A stretch of 64,000 nucleotides of DNA, taken from Cupriavidus necator A5-1 (lineage in GTDB: Bacteria; Pseudomonadota; Gammaproteobacteria; Burkholderiales; Burkholderiaceae). Both the position numbers and the translations under genes were made by a program. Shown here one piece after another: positions 33,342 through 45,674 of this stretch (position 1 is the stretch's first letter; the number at the start of each line of letters is the position of its first letter). Under the pieces are notes generated by a model. It worked only from the letters and a program-made list of their open reading frames with translations. It made no database searches and was not told the DNA's origin. The stretch lies in the NCBI RefSeq assembly GCF_000744095.1, contig NZ_JQLI01000008.1, forward strand, positions 3,348,001-3,412,000, written 5' to 3'.

Positions 33342-34217
33342 TCAGGCCCCGCCGACGGCTTCGTTGCGCACCGCCCACCAGGTCTTGACGGCATCCACCG
33401 TCTGCCCGACATCATGCACGCGCACGATAAATGCACCGCGCTCTACCGCACACACCGCCGCGGCAATGCTGGCCGCGATCCGTTGTTGCGGCGGGCGCCC
33501 GCCGAGGATCGCACCCAGCGTGGATTTGCGCGAGATGCCCGCCAGCACCGGCAGGCCCTCCAGCGCCAGCCGCGGCAGTTGCCTGAGCAGGCGCAGATTA
33601 TGATCGGGCGTCTTGCCGAAGCCAAACCCCGGATCGAGGGATAGTCGGGCGTCGTCGATACCGGCAGCGCGCAGCGCGGCGATGCGTTCGGCCAGGAACT
33701 CGGCCACCTCGGCGACCACGTCGTCATAGTGCGGGTCTTCCTGCATGGTCTGCGGATCGCGCTGCATGTGCATCACGCACAGGCCGGCCTGGCCGGCTTC
33801 CGGCGCCGCCAGGGCCTCGACCGCGCCCGGCATGCGGAAACCCCAGATATCGTTGATGAGATCGGCTCCGGCCGCAAGCGCGGTGCGCATGACCTCGGGC
33901 TTGTAGGTGTCGATCGATAGCGGCTTGCCGCAGTCGCGCAGCGCTTCGACCATGGGGATCACGCGGGCCAGTTCGTCTTCCAGCGGCAGCGCGGCCGAGC
34001 CCGGGCGGCTGGACTCGCCGCCAATATCGATAATGTCCACGCCCTCCGCGATCATCTGCTCGGCATGGCGCAGCGCCGCATCGCGGCTGGCGTGCTGGCC
34101 GCCATCGGAGAACGAATCGGGCGTGACATTGAGAATGCCCATCACCAGCGGGCGCTGGTCCAGCGCAAAGCGGAAACGTCCGCACTGGAAGTACCGGGTC
34201 TGAAGAGTCTGCTGCAA
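33342..34217 (-). CDS. folP: dihydropteroate synthase
   Basis: The enzyme joins 4-aminobenzoate to the pterin diphosphate in folate synthesis and is the sulfonamide target. Signatures are MGILNVTPDSFSDGG and DIGGESSRPG, then a TIM barrel ending with HDVGQTVDAVKTW. The start is uncertain: no ATG lies upstream of the conserved core. I placed it at the TTG at 34217 (about 291 residues); the frame stays open to 34283 but there it runs into the ftsH terminator hairpin. Confidence 0.9.
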   Translation of the reverse strand: MQQTLQTRYFQCGRFRFALDQRPLVMGILNVTPDSFSDGGQHASRDAALRHAEQMIAEGVDIIDIGGESSRPGSAALPLEDELARVIPMVEALRDCGKPLSIDTYKPEVMRTALAAGADLINDIWGFRMPGAVEALAAPEAGQAGLCVMHMQRDPQTMQEDPHYDDVVAEVAEFLAERIAALRAAGIDDARLSLDPGFGFGKTPDHNLRLLRQLPRLALEGLPVLAGISRKSTLGAILGGRPPQQRIAASIAAAVCAVERGAFIVRVHDVGQTVDAVKTWWAVRNEAVGGA

Positions 34218-34260
34218 GGTCGGAATACTTGAGGAAAGTCTGTGCGCGAACCCGTCGCGC

Positions 34261-34293
34261 AAAAGGAAAAGCCGGTGCACCAAGCACCGGCTT
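34261..34293 (-). terminator. ftsH terminator
   Basis: A perfect 10-bp stem AAGCCGGTGC/GCACCGGCTT (34269-34278 with 34284-34293) is followed on the minus strand by ttttcctttt. It lies between ftsH and folP, so folP may need read-through or its own promoter. Confidence 0.75.
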
Positions 34294-34353
34294 CGGATAC
34301 AGCCACTACACAGCCTCCACCACTACGTCGTCAGCCAGACGAAGTCTGGGGGA

Positions 34354-36237
<1,884 letters not shown>

Positions 36238-36388
36238 GGCCGAACTCCTTTGCAATTGCCTTGCCAACGGATAGCTGCATTGTAATGCAGCGCCCGCCCT
36301 CGGGGGGAAACAGCGAAACTATGACGCCGATAGCAGCGGGTGGGGCACTTTCCCCTTTTTATTTCGCCCTGACCTCGATCGGGATCGG

Positions 36389-37054
36389 TCAATCCACCGT
36401 CTTCAGATAGCGCCCAAGGATAAAAGTCTCTGAGGACTTGTCGCGCGACGCCTTGGGCTTGCGCTTCGCGACCACTTTGAACTGCCGCTTGAACTTTTCC
36501 ACGATCTGGCTGTAGCCGCTCCCGTGGAAACACTTTACCAGCAATGCCCCTTCCGGCTTCAGATGGGCCTGCGCAAATTCCAGGGCCAGGTCGCACAAAT
36601 ACTCGATCCGGGCCGAATCGGCGGAGGCTACACCCGACAAGTTGGGGGCCATGTCGGACAAAACAAGGTCGATCTTGTCGCCGCCGGAGGCGTCCAGCAC
36701 TACACTTTCCAGCTGGCGGAAAACCGCCTCCTCGCGAAAATCACCCTGGATAAAAGTGACGTCGGCGACGGCCTCCATCGGCAACAGGTCGATCGCGACC
36801 ACGGCGCCGTCGATTTTGCCGTCCTTGGCCCGCGGCGATGCCGCCAGCTTGTTGCGCGCGTACTGGCTCCAGCTGCCCGGCGCCGCGCCCAGGTCGACGA
36901 TCACCTGCCCCGGCCGGATCAGCTTGTCCTGCTCGTCGATCTCCTTGAGCTTGTACGCCGCGCGGGCCCGGTAGCCCTCGCGCTGCGCCATCTTTACGTA
37001 CGGATCGTTAATGTGGTCGTGCAGCCACGAATGGTTGAACTTGTTTTTTGCCAT
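36389..37054 (-). CDS. rlmE: 23S rRNA (uridine2552-2'-O)-methyltransferase
   Basis: RlmE (RrmJ/FtsJ) methylates U2552 in the peptidyl-transferase A loop. This 221-residue protein has the SAM motif VDLGAAPGSWSQYA, the catalytic K-D-K-E tetrad (Lys in RARAAYKLKEID, Asp in LVLSDMAPN, Lys in LLVKCFHGSG, Glu in SSETFILG). It is divergent from yhbY and upstream of ftsH, the conserved proteobacterial order. Confidence 0.96.
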   Translation of the reverse strand: MAKNKFNHSWLHDHINDPYVKMAQREGYRARAAYKLKEIDEQDKLIRPGQVIVDLGAAPGSWSQYARNKLAASPRAKDGKIDGAVVAIDLLPMEAVADVTFIQGDFREEAVFRQLESVVLDASGGDKIDLVLSDMAPNLSGVASADSARIEYLCDLALEFAQAHLKPEGALLVKCFHGSGYSQIVEKFKRQFKVVAKRKPKASRDKSSETFILGRYLKTVD

Positions 37055-37360
37055 GCCTAATACCAGCCCTGTTCCCTGCCCCCGTTGCCTGCCAACGCCG
37101 CGCGCCGAAGGTTTTTCTACTGTTTTGATGATTTTGCCGCCCGACAGTGCCGGATTGACGGATAATACGCGCCAATCCGCATCCCGACCGCCGGCGAGCC
37201 CCCTGGGCCCCGCCGGTTTGCCGCCCCCGGGCGGCCGTCGGAAGCCTGCCCTTGCCCGGCCGCCGTGTTCATGACTGCCAGCGCGGGCTGCAGCGCCAGA
37301 TTTCCAGCGCCTCAGCGCTCTATCCCTATTTCAAGCGCCTAATAACATCAGCGCCAACCT
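37055..37360. other. rlmE-yhbY divergent intergenic region
   Basis: These 306 bases must hold the promoters of rlmE and yhbY. AT-rich patches occur near 37110-37170, but I cannot pick a convincing -35/-10 pair and see no gene. Confidence 0.5.
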
Positions 37361-37864
37361 ATGCCCGCTCTACAACTAGTCCCTGCCCAGCGCTCCGACC
37401 TGCGCTCCCGTGCCCATGCCCTGAATCCGGTCGTGATGATCGGCGCCGAAGGCCTGACCCGCAACGTGCTCGCCGAGATCGACCGCAGCCTGGCTGCCCA
37501 TGACCTGATCAAGATCCGCGTGTTCGGCGACGACCGCGAAGCCCGCGTCGCCATCTACGAAGAGATCTGCGACGCGCTGAGCGCCGCGCCGATCCAGCAT
37601 ATCGGCAAGCTGCTGGTGATCTGGCGCCCGGGCGAAGCGCGCCTGAAGGAAAACCAGCCGGACGACCTGGGCCGCCACGCGCCAGTCCGTCGTGGTGGCG
37701 CCGCCCCGCGCACGGTGACGGTCAAGAAGCCCAGCGCCGCGCCGAACCGCCGCCCGACCCGCAAGGAAGTCACGGTGCTCGGCAACGAGCGCGTTACCGC
37801 CGGCGGCAATGTGAAGCGTTCGCGCGCACGCCCGACCAGCCAGAAGAAGAAGGCGCTGGGCTGA
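37361..37864 (+). CDS. yhbY: YhbY family ribosome-associated RNA-binding protein
   Basis: The first about 97 residues form the CRM domain: RSDLRSRAHALNPVVMIGAEGLT and an 'IKIRVFGDDREAR' core, ending with a GKLLVIWRPG strand. The family binds pre-50S particles. At 167 residues it is about 70 longer than E. coli YhbY; the extra C-terminal part is strongly basic and low in complexity (PRTVTVKKPSAAPNRRPTRK) and should bind RNA. No clear ribosome site precedes the ATG. Confidence 0.92.
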   Translation: MPALQLVPAQRSDLRSRAHALNPVVMIGAEGLTRNVLAEIDRSLAAHDLIKIRVFGDDREARVAIYEEICDALSAAPIQHIGKLLVIWRPGEARLKENQPDDLGRHAPVRRGGAAPRTVTVKKPSAAPNRRPTRKEVTVLGNERVTAGGNVKRSRARPTSQKKKALG

Positions 37865-37949
37865 TCACCCCCAGCCCATGCAGGACAGGTCCGCCGCCCG
37901 GCGGCCCTGATGCGGCGCGCCACCACGTGGCCGTGCCGACAGGCCGGGT

Positions 37950-38453
37950 TCACTCCCCGGCCGAACGCGGCGCCGAAGCGCGCCACACCAGCACCAGCGC
38001 CAGCAGGCTCTGCACCAGGTAGAAGGCGCTCGACACGCCGTGCAGCATGCCGAATTGCGACTTGTAAGGCGATTCCGAGACCCCGACGCCCAGCGCCTGC
38101 GCCTTTTCCTTCAGGCTGCCCATGAACGGCTGGGTGCCGAAGTAGCCGACCAGTACGCAGCACAGCATGCCCAGCACCAGCCAGCGCAGCGCGCGGTAGC
38201 GATTGGCGCCGCGCCGGATCATCACGTTGCACAGCACCAGCTGCAGCACGCCGATGGTGACGCCGACGATGGCCTCGGTATGGAACAGGTGACCGGCAAT
38301 CATGCCCGCCATCTCGCGGCTGGGCAGCACGGCAAACAGGATCGGCGCCACCATGTAGCCGACCGTCCAGAGGCTGCCCGCCCATACCACCGTCAGCAGC
38401 AGGAAGATGCGGTGCGGCAGCGGTGGCAGGCTGTTATAGGAAGATGAGAACAC
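37950..38453 (-). CDS. DUF4149-type small membrane protein
   Basis: This is a roughly 167-residue membrane protein with four helices (about residues 15-40, 55-80, 90-110 and 140-158) and the pattern 'AGSLWTVGYMVAPILFAVL', as in DUF4149/TMEM205-like proteins. The start is uncertain: a GTG at 38453 with ggaaag upstream is preferred over a TTG at 38480. It follows greA, an arrangement common in betaproteobacteria. Function is unknown. Confidence 0.8.
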   Translation of the reverse strand: MFSSSYNSLPPLPHRIFLLLTVVWAGSLWTVGYMVAPILFAVLPSREMAGMIAGHLFHTEAIVGVTIGVLQLVLCNVMIRRGANRYRALRWLVLGMLCCVLVGYFGTQPFMGSLKEKAQALGVGVSESPYKSQFGMLHGVSSAFYLVQSLLALVLVWRASAPRSAGE

Positions 38454-38507
38454 GAGCCGGTCTTTCCGGTGGCCAGGCAAGCGCGAAGCGAGCCGGCCGG
38501 ACCGGCG

Positions 38508-38984
38508 TCAGATATAGCGGACAGTAATGACTTCGTACTCGCGCTCGCCGCCAGGGGCCAGCACGGTCGCGACGTCGCCTTCGAACTTGCCGATCAGCGC
38601 ACGCGCGATCGGCGAACTGACCGAGATCTTGCCGGTGTCGAGGTCGGCCTCGTCATCGCCCACGATCTGGTAGCTGACGGGCCTGCCCGACTCGAGATCT
38701 TCCAGGTCAACGGTGGCGCCAAAGACGATGCGGCCGTCGGTGTCGAGCTGGGTCGGGTCGATGACCTGCGCAGCGGAGAGCTTCGACTCCACTTCCAGAA
38801 TGCGACCCTCGATAAAGGCCTGCTTTTCCTTGGCGGCGTCGTACTCGGCATTTTCCGAGAGATCGCCCTGGGCGCGGGCTTCCGAAATGGCATTGATCAC
38901 CGCCGGACGCTCGACAGCCTTGAGGCGCTGGAGCTCTTCCTTCAGGAGCTCGGCGCCACGCTTGGTAATCGGAATGGTGCTCAT
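38508..38984 (-). CDS. greA: transcription elongation factor GreA
   Basis: GreA rescues backtracked RNA polymerase by stimulating transcript cleavage. The 158-residue protein has the N-terminal coiled coil with the tip acidic residues (GDLSENAEYDAAKE) and the C-terminal FKBP-like domain (ISVSSPIARALIGK). The length is exactly that of the family. It lies downstream of carB. Confidence 0.97.
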   Translation of the reverse strand: MSTIPITKRGAELLKEELQRLKAVERPAVINAISEARAQGDLSENAEYDAAKEKQAFIEGRILEVESKLSAAQVIDPTQLDTDGRIVFGATVDLEDLESGRPVSYQIVGDDEADLDTGKISVSSPIARALIGKFEGDVATVLAPGGEREYEVITVRYI

Positions 38985-39132
38985 GTCTCGTTCAACAAAA
39001 AAATGAGCCGCAGCGGAGCTGGAGCCATCCCCGGCAATACTGCCAGGGCACTTCCGCTCAACCGCGGCTTTCAGACAGGATCGAACGCGGGCACGCCGGT
39101 TCGATCGACGAATTTGACGTAGTTTAGGCCAA

Positions 39133-39164
39133 GAAGCCCGCCGGCATCAACTCCGGCGGGCTTC
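39133..39164. other. strong stem-loop between carB and greA
   Basis: A perfect 12-bp stem GAAGCCCGCCGG/CCGGCGGGCTTC with an 8-base loop, without a clear U tract on either strand. It may slow or end carB transcripts, or stabilise the mRNA. Confidence 0.5.
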
Positions 39165-39231
39165 CGACATCTGACCGGGCGCAAGCGCCCGGCCGGTGGC
39201 GATGTGCCGCCTGCCTTACCTGGAAAAATCC

Positions 39232-42200
39232 TCAGGCCAGCGAAGCGTGCAGCCCCTGCAGGTCATAGACCTCCAGGCTCTGCATATGCTTCAGCCCCTC
39301 CACCGCGGCGCGAGCACCGGCGATGGTGGTGTAGTACGGCACGCGGTTGGCCAGCGCCGAGGTACGGATCGAGCGCGAATCGGCGATTGCGGTGCGGGTT
39401 TCGTCCACCGTGGTGAACACCAGCGCCAGTTCGCCGTTCTTGATCATGTCCACGATATGCGGACGGCCGTCCTTGACCTTGTTGACCGTCTTGACCGGGA
39501 TGCCGGCGGCCTCGATGGCCGACGCGGTACCGCGGGTGGCGACGATCGGGTAGCCCATGTCGTGCAGCATGCGGGCCACGCCGACGGCGCGCGGCTTGTC
39601 GCTGTCCTTCACGGTGATCAGCACGGTGCCCTTCTCCGGCAGGCGCGAACCCGCGGCCAGCTGGCTCTTGAACAGTGCTTCGCCGAACGCCTTGCCCACG
39701 CCCATCACCTCGCCGGTCGAACGCATTTCAGGTCCGAGCACCGGGTCGACGCCGGGGAACTTGTTGAACGGGAACACCGCTTCCTTGACGCTGTAGTACG
39801 GCGGGATGACCTCGTCGCCGATACCCTGCTCGTCCAGCGACTGGCCGGCCATGCAGCGCGCGGCGATCTTGGCCAGCGACAGGCCGGTGGCCTTGGACAC
39901 GTACGGCACGGTGCGCGAGGCGCGCGGGTTCACTTCCAGCACGTAGACGGTATCGACGCCGTTGTTCTGCTGGATCGCGAACTGCACATTCATCAGGCCG
40001 ACCACGTTCAGGGCCTTGGCCATGGCGGCCGTCTGGCGCTTCAGTTCAGCCACGGTCTCGGCCGACAGCGAGTACGGCGGCAGCGAGCAGGCGGAGTCGC
40101 CCGAGTGCACGCCAGCCTGCTCGATATGCTCCATCACGCCGCCGATAAACACGCGCTTGCCGTCGCTCAAGGCGTCGACGTCGCACTCGATAGCGTCGTT
40201 GAGGAAGCGGTCCAGCAGCACCGGGGAGTCGTTCGACACCTTGACGGCCTCGCGCATGTAGCGCTCGAGGTCGCGCGGCTCGTGCACGATTTCCATCGCG
40301 CGGCCGCCCAGCACGTACGACGGGCGCACCACCAGCGGGTAGCCGATCTCTTCGGCCAGGCGCAGCGCTTCGTCCTCGGCACGCGCGGTGCGGTTGGGCG
40401 GCTGGCGCAGGCCCAGCTCCTGCAGCAGCTTCTGGAAGCGCTCGCGGTCTTCGGCCGCGTCGATCATGTCGGGGCTGGTGCCGATGATGGGTACGCCGTT
40501 GGCTTCCAGGTCCAGCGCCAGCTTCAGCGGGGTCTGGCCGCCATACTGCACGATCACGCCGACCGGCTTTTCCTTGTCGACGATTTCCAGCACGTCTTCC
40601 AGCGTCAGCGGCTCGAAGTACAGGCGGTCCGAGGTGTCATAGTCGGTCGACACGGTTTCCGGGTTGCAGTTGACCATGATGGTCTCGTACCCGTCTTCGC
40701 GCAGCGCCAGCGCAGCGTGCACGCAGCAGTAATCGAACTCGATGCCCTGGCCGATCCGGTTCGGGCCGCCGCCCAGCACCATGATCTTCTTCTTGTCGGT
40801 CGGCAGCGCCTCGCACTCGCCATGCTCGGCCTCGTAGGTCGAGTACATGTAGGCGGTGTTGGTGGCAAACTCGGCCGCGCAGGTGTCCACGCGCTTGTAG
40901 ACCGGGCGCACGTTCTGGGCGATGCGCGCTTCGCGCACGGCCTTGGCGTCGGTCTTCAGCAGCTTGGCCAGGCGGCGGTCGGAGAAGCCCTTCTGCTTCA
41001 GGAAACGCAGCTCGGCGGTCGACAGGCTGTCCAGCGTGCGCGTCTTGACCAGGCCTTCGGTCTTGATGATGTCTTCGATCTGGGCCAGGAACCAGGGGTC
41101 GATGTCGGTCTCGGCATAGACCTCTTCCAGCGACATGCCCAGGCGGAACGCATCGCCCACGTACCAGATGCGGTCCGGACCGGCTTCACCGATCTCCTCG
41201 ACGATCTCGTCGCGGTCGGTGGACTTCTCGTCCAGGCCGTCCACGCCCACTTCCAGGCCGCGCAGGGCCTTCTGGAACGATTCCTGGAAGGTGCGGCCCA
41301 TGGCCATCACCTCGCCCACCGACTTCATCTGGGTGGTGAGGTGGCTGTCGGCCTGCGGAAATTTCTCGAAGGCGAAACGCGGCACCTTGGTGACCACGTA
41401 GTCGATCGACGGCTCGAACGAAGCCGGGGTCGCGCCGCCGGTAATCTCGTTCTTCAGCTCGTCCAGCGTGTAGCCCACGGCCAGCTTGGCCGCGACCTTG
41501 GCGATCGGGAAGCCGGTGGCCTTGGAGGCCAGAGCCGACGAACGCGACACGCGCGGGTTCATCTCGATGACGATCATGCGACCGTCCTTCGGGTTGATCG
41601 AGAACTGCACGTTGGAGCCGCCGGTGTCCACGCCGATCTCGCGCAGCACGGCCAGCGATGCGTTGCGCAGGATCTGGTATTCCTTGTCGGTCAGGGTCTG
41701 GGCCGGGGCCACGGTGATCGAGTCGCCGGTGTGGATGCCCATCGGGTCCAGGTTCTCGATCGAGCAGATGATGATGCAGTTGTCCTTCTTGTCGCGGACC
41801 ACTTCCATCTCATACTCTTTCCAGCCCAGCAGCGACTCTTCGATCAGCAGCTCGCGCGTCGGCGACAGGTCCAGGCCGCGCTTGCAGATCTCTTCGAACT
41901 CTTCGCGGTTGTAGGCGATGCCACCGCCGCTGCCGCCCAGCGTGAACGACGGGCGGATCACGATCGGGTAGCCGCCGGAGCCGGTTTCCTGGGCAATGCG
42001 CGACTGCACGGCCATGGCTTCGTCCATCGAGTGGGCGATGCCCGACTTGGCCGAACCCAGACCGATCTTGGTCATGGCGTCCTTGAACTTCTGGCGGTCC
42101 TCGGCCTTGTCGATGGCCTCGGGCGACGCACCGATCAGCTCGACCTTGTACTTGTCCAGCACGCCGTGGCGATGCAGCTCCAGCGCGCAGTTCAGCGCGG

Positions 42201-42480
42201 TCTGGCCGCCCATGGTCGGCAGGATCGCGTCCGGGCGCTCCTTCTCGATGATGCGCTCAACCACTTCCCAGGTGATCGGCTCGATGTAGGTCACATCGGC
42301 CGTGTTGGGATCGGTCATGATGGTCGCCGGGTTGGAGTTGACCAGGATGACCTTGAAACCTTCCTCGCGCAGCGCCTTGCAGGCCTGGGCGCCGGAATAG
42401 TCGAACTCGCACGCCTGGCCGATGATGATGGGGCCCGCGCCGATGATCAGGATGCTCTTGATGTCTGTGCGTTTTGGCAT
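39232..42480 (-). CDS. carB: carbamoyl-phosphate synthase large subunit
   Basis: CarB makes carbamoyl phosphate for arginine and pyrimidine synthesis from ammonia supplied by CarA. The 1082-residue protein shows the two homologous ATP-grasp halves: N-terminal IKSILIIGAGPIIIGQACEF and the second half at KKIMVLGGGPNRIGQGIEFD, and the C-terminal allosteric domain KGTVLITVKDSDKPRAVGVA. The ATG at 42480 (MPKRTDIK) is the family start. It is separated from carA by the LeuE-type gene. Confidence 0.98.
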   Translation of the reverse strand: MPKRTDIKSILIIGAGPIIIGQACEFDYSGAQACKALREEGFKVILVNSNPATIMTDPNTADVTYIEPITWEVVERIIEKERPDAILPTMGGQTALNCALELHRHGVLDKYKVELIGASPEAIDKAEDRQKFKDAMTKIGLGSAKSGIAHSMDEAMAVQSRIAQETGSGGYPIVIRPSFTLGGSGGGIAYNREEFEEICKRGLDLSPTRELLIEESLLGWKEYEMEVVRDKKDNCIIICSIENLDPMGIHTGDSITVAPAQTLTDKEYQILRNASLAVLREIGVDTGGSNVQFSINPKDGRMIVIEMNPRVSRSSALASKATGFPIAKVAAKLAVGYTLDELKNEITGGATPASFEPSIDYVVTKVPRFAFEKFPQADSHLTTQMKSVGEVMAMGRTFQESFQKALRGLEVGVDGLDEKSTDRDEIVEEIGEAGPDRIWYVGDAFRLGMSLEEVYAETDIDPWFLAQIEDIIKTEGLVKTRTLDSLSTAELRFLKQKGFSDRRLAKLLKTDAKAVREARIAQNVRPVYKRVDTCAAEFATNTAYMYSTYEAEHGECEALPTDKKKIMVLGGGPNRIGQGIEFDYCCVHAALALREDGYETIMVNCNPETVSTDYDTSDRLYFEPLTLEDVLEIVDKEKPVGVIVQYGGQTPLKLALDLEANGVPIIGTSPDMIDAAEDRERFQKLLQELGLRQPPNRTARAEDEALRLAEEIGYPLVVRPSYVLGGRAMEIVHEPRDLERYMREAVKVSNDSPVLLDRFLNDAIECDVDALSDGKRVFIGGVMEHIEQAGVHSGDSACSLPPYSLSAETVAELKRQTAAMAKALNVVGLMNVQFAIQQNNGVDTVYVLEVNPRASRTVPYVSKATGLSLAKIAARCMAGQSLDEQGIGDEVIPPYYSVKEAVFPFNKFPGVDPVLGPEMRSTGEVMGVGKAFGEALFKSQLAAGSRLPEKGTVLITVKDSDKPRAVGVARMLHDMGYPIVATRGTASAIEAAGIPVKTVNKVKDGRPHIVDMIKNGELALVFTTVDETRTAIADSRSIRTSALANRVPYYTTIAGARAAVEGLKHMQSLEVYDLQGLHASLA

Positions 42481-42577
42481 TGCACGCTCTCTTTGTTGGC
42501 CGGCCCGCTTGCATGCGGGCCGCACCGGTAATCAGGGAATCCGTCCGGATTCGAAAATGTCAGCTGGTACTGCCCGT

Positions 42578-43255
42578 TCAGCCCATGGTGGCGGTCGCCA
42601 GCTTGGCGCCGAAGCCGATGAACATTGCGCCCACCCCGCTCGCCATGCCGGCCGACAGGCGCCGGCGGCGCCGGAATGCGTCCGCCAGCTTCGCGCCCAC
42701 GAAGATGATCGTGGTCAGGTAGGCGAAGCTGAAGAACTGGCAGACCACGCCGAGCGCTGCGAACGACAGCACCGGGTAAGCGAAGGCCGGGTCGACGAAC
42801 TGGATGAAGAACGAGATGAAGAACAGGATCGCCTTCGGGTTCAGCAGGCTGATCAGCAGCGCCTTGCGGAACGGGTCGGACTGGTCGGCCGTGCTCGCCG
42901 GCACGGTGGCGGCCGCGGCCGCATCGCCGCGCGCGGCCCAGTTGCGCACCGCGCCGCGCAGCATGTTGAAGCCGATCCACGCCAGGTAGGCCGCGCCGAT
43001 GTACTTCACCACGTAGAACAGCGCCGGACTGGCCTTCAGCAGCGAGGCCACGCCCGCCGCCGACAGCACCATCAGCACGAAGTCGCCCAGGAACACCCCG
43101 CAGGCGCCCTTGTAGCCGGCGCGCACGCCACGCTGTGCCGCGACCGACAGCACGTACATCGAGTTCGGCCCCGGCAGCAGCACGATAAAGATCGTGCCCA
43201 GCACATAGGTCCAGAAATCGGTGATGCCAATGGCGGTATGCATGAAGGCGTTCAT
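42578..43255 (-). CDS. LysE/RhtB family amino-acid exporter (LeuE-like)
   Basis: This 225-residue inner-membrane protein has six hydrophobic helices and the family signature LPGPNSMYVLSVAAQRGVRAGYKGACGVFLGD, shortened here to its key parts (LPGPN, GxxxG, GD), plus LLNPKAILFF. It is closest to LeuE leucine exporters. It lies between carA and carB on the same strand, about 40 bases from carA and about 97 from carB. Confidence 0.88.
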   Translation of the reverse strand: MNAFMHTAIGITDFWTYVLGTIFIVLLPGPNSMYVLSVAAQRGVRAGYKGACGVFLGDFVLMVLSAAGVASLLKASPALFYVVKYIGAAYLAWIGFNMLRGAVRNWAARGDAAAAATVPASTADQSDPFRKALLISLLNPKAILFFISFFIQFVDPAFAYPVLSFAALGVVCQFFSFAYLTTIIFVGAKLADAFRRRRRLSAGMASGVGAMFIGFGAKLATATMG

Positions 43256-43295
43256 GAGATGTCCCTGAGGTCTGCGCTGTTCTTCCTGCGCCCGC

Positions 43296-44432
<1,137 letters not shown>

Positions 44433-44661
44433 GGGTAGGCTCCTGCTGGACTCACCCCGGGACCGACCAATCGACGCCTCGTGCCTCCCAGGCTGGATCC
44501 GTAACGGCGGCAGCGGCATTGCGCCGATGCGGTCGGATCCGGTCGCAGCATGCTCTTTGCGTCACATTGAAAGCGGCGGGCAAAGGCGGCGCGGATGGGG
44601 GCGGCGGAAGGTGGAAAGCGGTAGGCGCTAGGGTGAAGGGTTCTGAAAGCGAAACTTTCGA

Positions 44662-44690
44662 ATTATATCCCGCGCCACCCAATTTCTCAA
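44662..44690 (-). promoter_or_regulatory. consensus sigma70 promoter of the car operon
   Basis: On the minus strand there is a -35 TTGAGA (44685-44690), a 17-bp spacer and a perfect -10 TATAAT (44662-44667). Transcription would start near 44655, leaving a carA leader of about 220 nt. The rest of 44433-44790 shows no gene I can support. Confidence 0.75.
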
Positions 44691-44790
44691 GTTTTCAAGG
44701 ACTTGCGCGCGCCGGGGGTGCCGTCGCCACCCCGCCCGGCATGCTACTCGGCGGTAAATGTCGCCGCCGAGTGCCGTCGCTCGCTGTCGA

Positions 44791-45201
44791 CTAAGCCTGC
44801 GGGGGCACTACGGCTGTCACCTCGATTTCCACCTTGGCACGCGGCTCGACCAGATCCGACACCTCGACCGCGGTCATCGCCGGGAAGTGCCGGCCGATGA
44901 TGGCCCGGTAATGTTCACCAATCGCCCCATAGGCGCCGACGTATTCCGCCTTGTCCTTCACATACCAGGTCATGCGCATGATATGTTCGGGGCGCGCCTC
45001 GCCCGCGGCCAGCACGTCTACCACGTTGCGCAGCGCCTGCGCGACCTGCAGGCCGAAATCGTCGGTCTCGAACTCGCATTTGCCGTTCCAGCCGATCTGG
45101 CCGCTGACAAAGACGAGGCGGCTGCCGACCTGCATTTCGGTCAGCATGCCGTTGGCGTAGCCACGCGGGGGGGCCCAGTCGGGCGGCTGCAGGATCTTCA
45201 T
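44791..45201 (-). CDS. RidA (YjgF/YER057c/UK114) family protein
   Basis: RidA proteins hydrolyse reactive enamines and imines. This 136-residue protein has the family fold with RLVFVSGQIGWNGKCEF, 'ALRNVVDVLAAGEARPEHI' and 'YRAIIGRHFPAMTAVEV'. The usual substrate-carboxylate Arg near the C-terminus falls in a changed context (EPRAKVEIEV). It is the last gene of the aryl-CoA operon. There it could release ammonia from the enamine formed after ring reduction of 2-aminobenzoyl-CoA (inference). Confidence 0.85.
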   Translation of the reverse strand: MKILQPPDWAPPRGYANGMLTEMQVGSRLVFVSGQIGWNGKCEFETDDFGLQVAQALRNVVDVLAAGEARPEHIMRMTWYVKDKAEYVGAYGAIGEHYRAIIGRHFPAMTAVEVSDLVEPRAKVEIEVTAVVPPQA

Positions 45202-45248
45202 GGTGCTTCTTCCTGTTGATATCTATATGAGTGGATGGAATTAGGGAT

Positions 45249-45674
45249 TCAGGCCGTATCGACCAGGTAGGCCGACATGGCCTCGCGCACGGCATCGGGC
45301 AACGGCTGGGGAGCAATCGAGCCGGTATCGACGCAGACCAGCCGCTGCGTCACTTCCATGCGGGTATCGTCATGCGGGCCGGCGAAGCGGATCGCGAGGG
45401 TAAAACTGGACTGGCCCAGCTTCAGCACGCGCAGCTCGCGCGTCAGCACCTCGCCCAGCCGGCTCGGCGCCAGGAAGCGGCACTCCAGCTCGGCGGTCGG
45501 CACGCCGGCGCGGCCCTCGCCATGCATGGCATCGAAGGGCCAGCCCAGTGCCTCGCCGAACCAGTCTTCGATCAGGTCGTTGAGCATTTCGAAATAGCGC
45601 GGGTAGAACACGATGCCCGCGGCGTCGCAGTGCTTGAAGCGCACCAGCACCGTGTTGCGGAAGACGTGGCTCAT
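45249..45674 (-). CDS. hotdog-fold acyl-CoA thioesterase (4-hydroxybenzoyl-CoA thioesterase type)
   Basis: This 141-residue single hotdog domain has 'VRFKHCDAAGIVFYPRYFEM', where the catalytic Asp of the 4HBT class sits in the CDAAGIVFYPRY motif. It hydrolyses aryl- or acyl-CoA esters in the cytoplasm. It overlaps the ligase stop by 4 bases (ATGA), so it is translated with it, and may rescue CoA from dead-end intermediates. Confidence 0.88.
   Translation of the reverse strand: MSHVFRNTVLVRFKHCDAAGIVFYPRYFEMLNDLIEDWFGEALGWPFDAMHGEGRAGVPTAELECRFLAPSRLGEVLTRELRVLKLGQSSFTLAIRFAGPHDDTRMEVTQRLVCVDTGSIAPQPLPDAVREAMSAYLVDTA

Noticed and set aside
39196..42531. A 1111-codon open frame on the plus strand opposite carB
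   Set aside because: It is the exact mirror of carB in a GC-rich gene, where antisense stops are rare; its translation is low in complexity (His/Arg/Gln/Val-rich) and has no family features.
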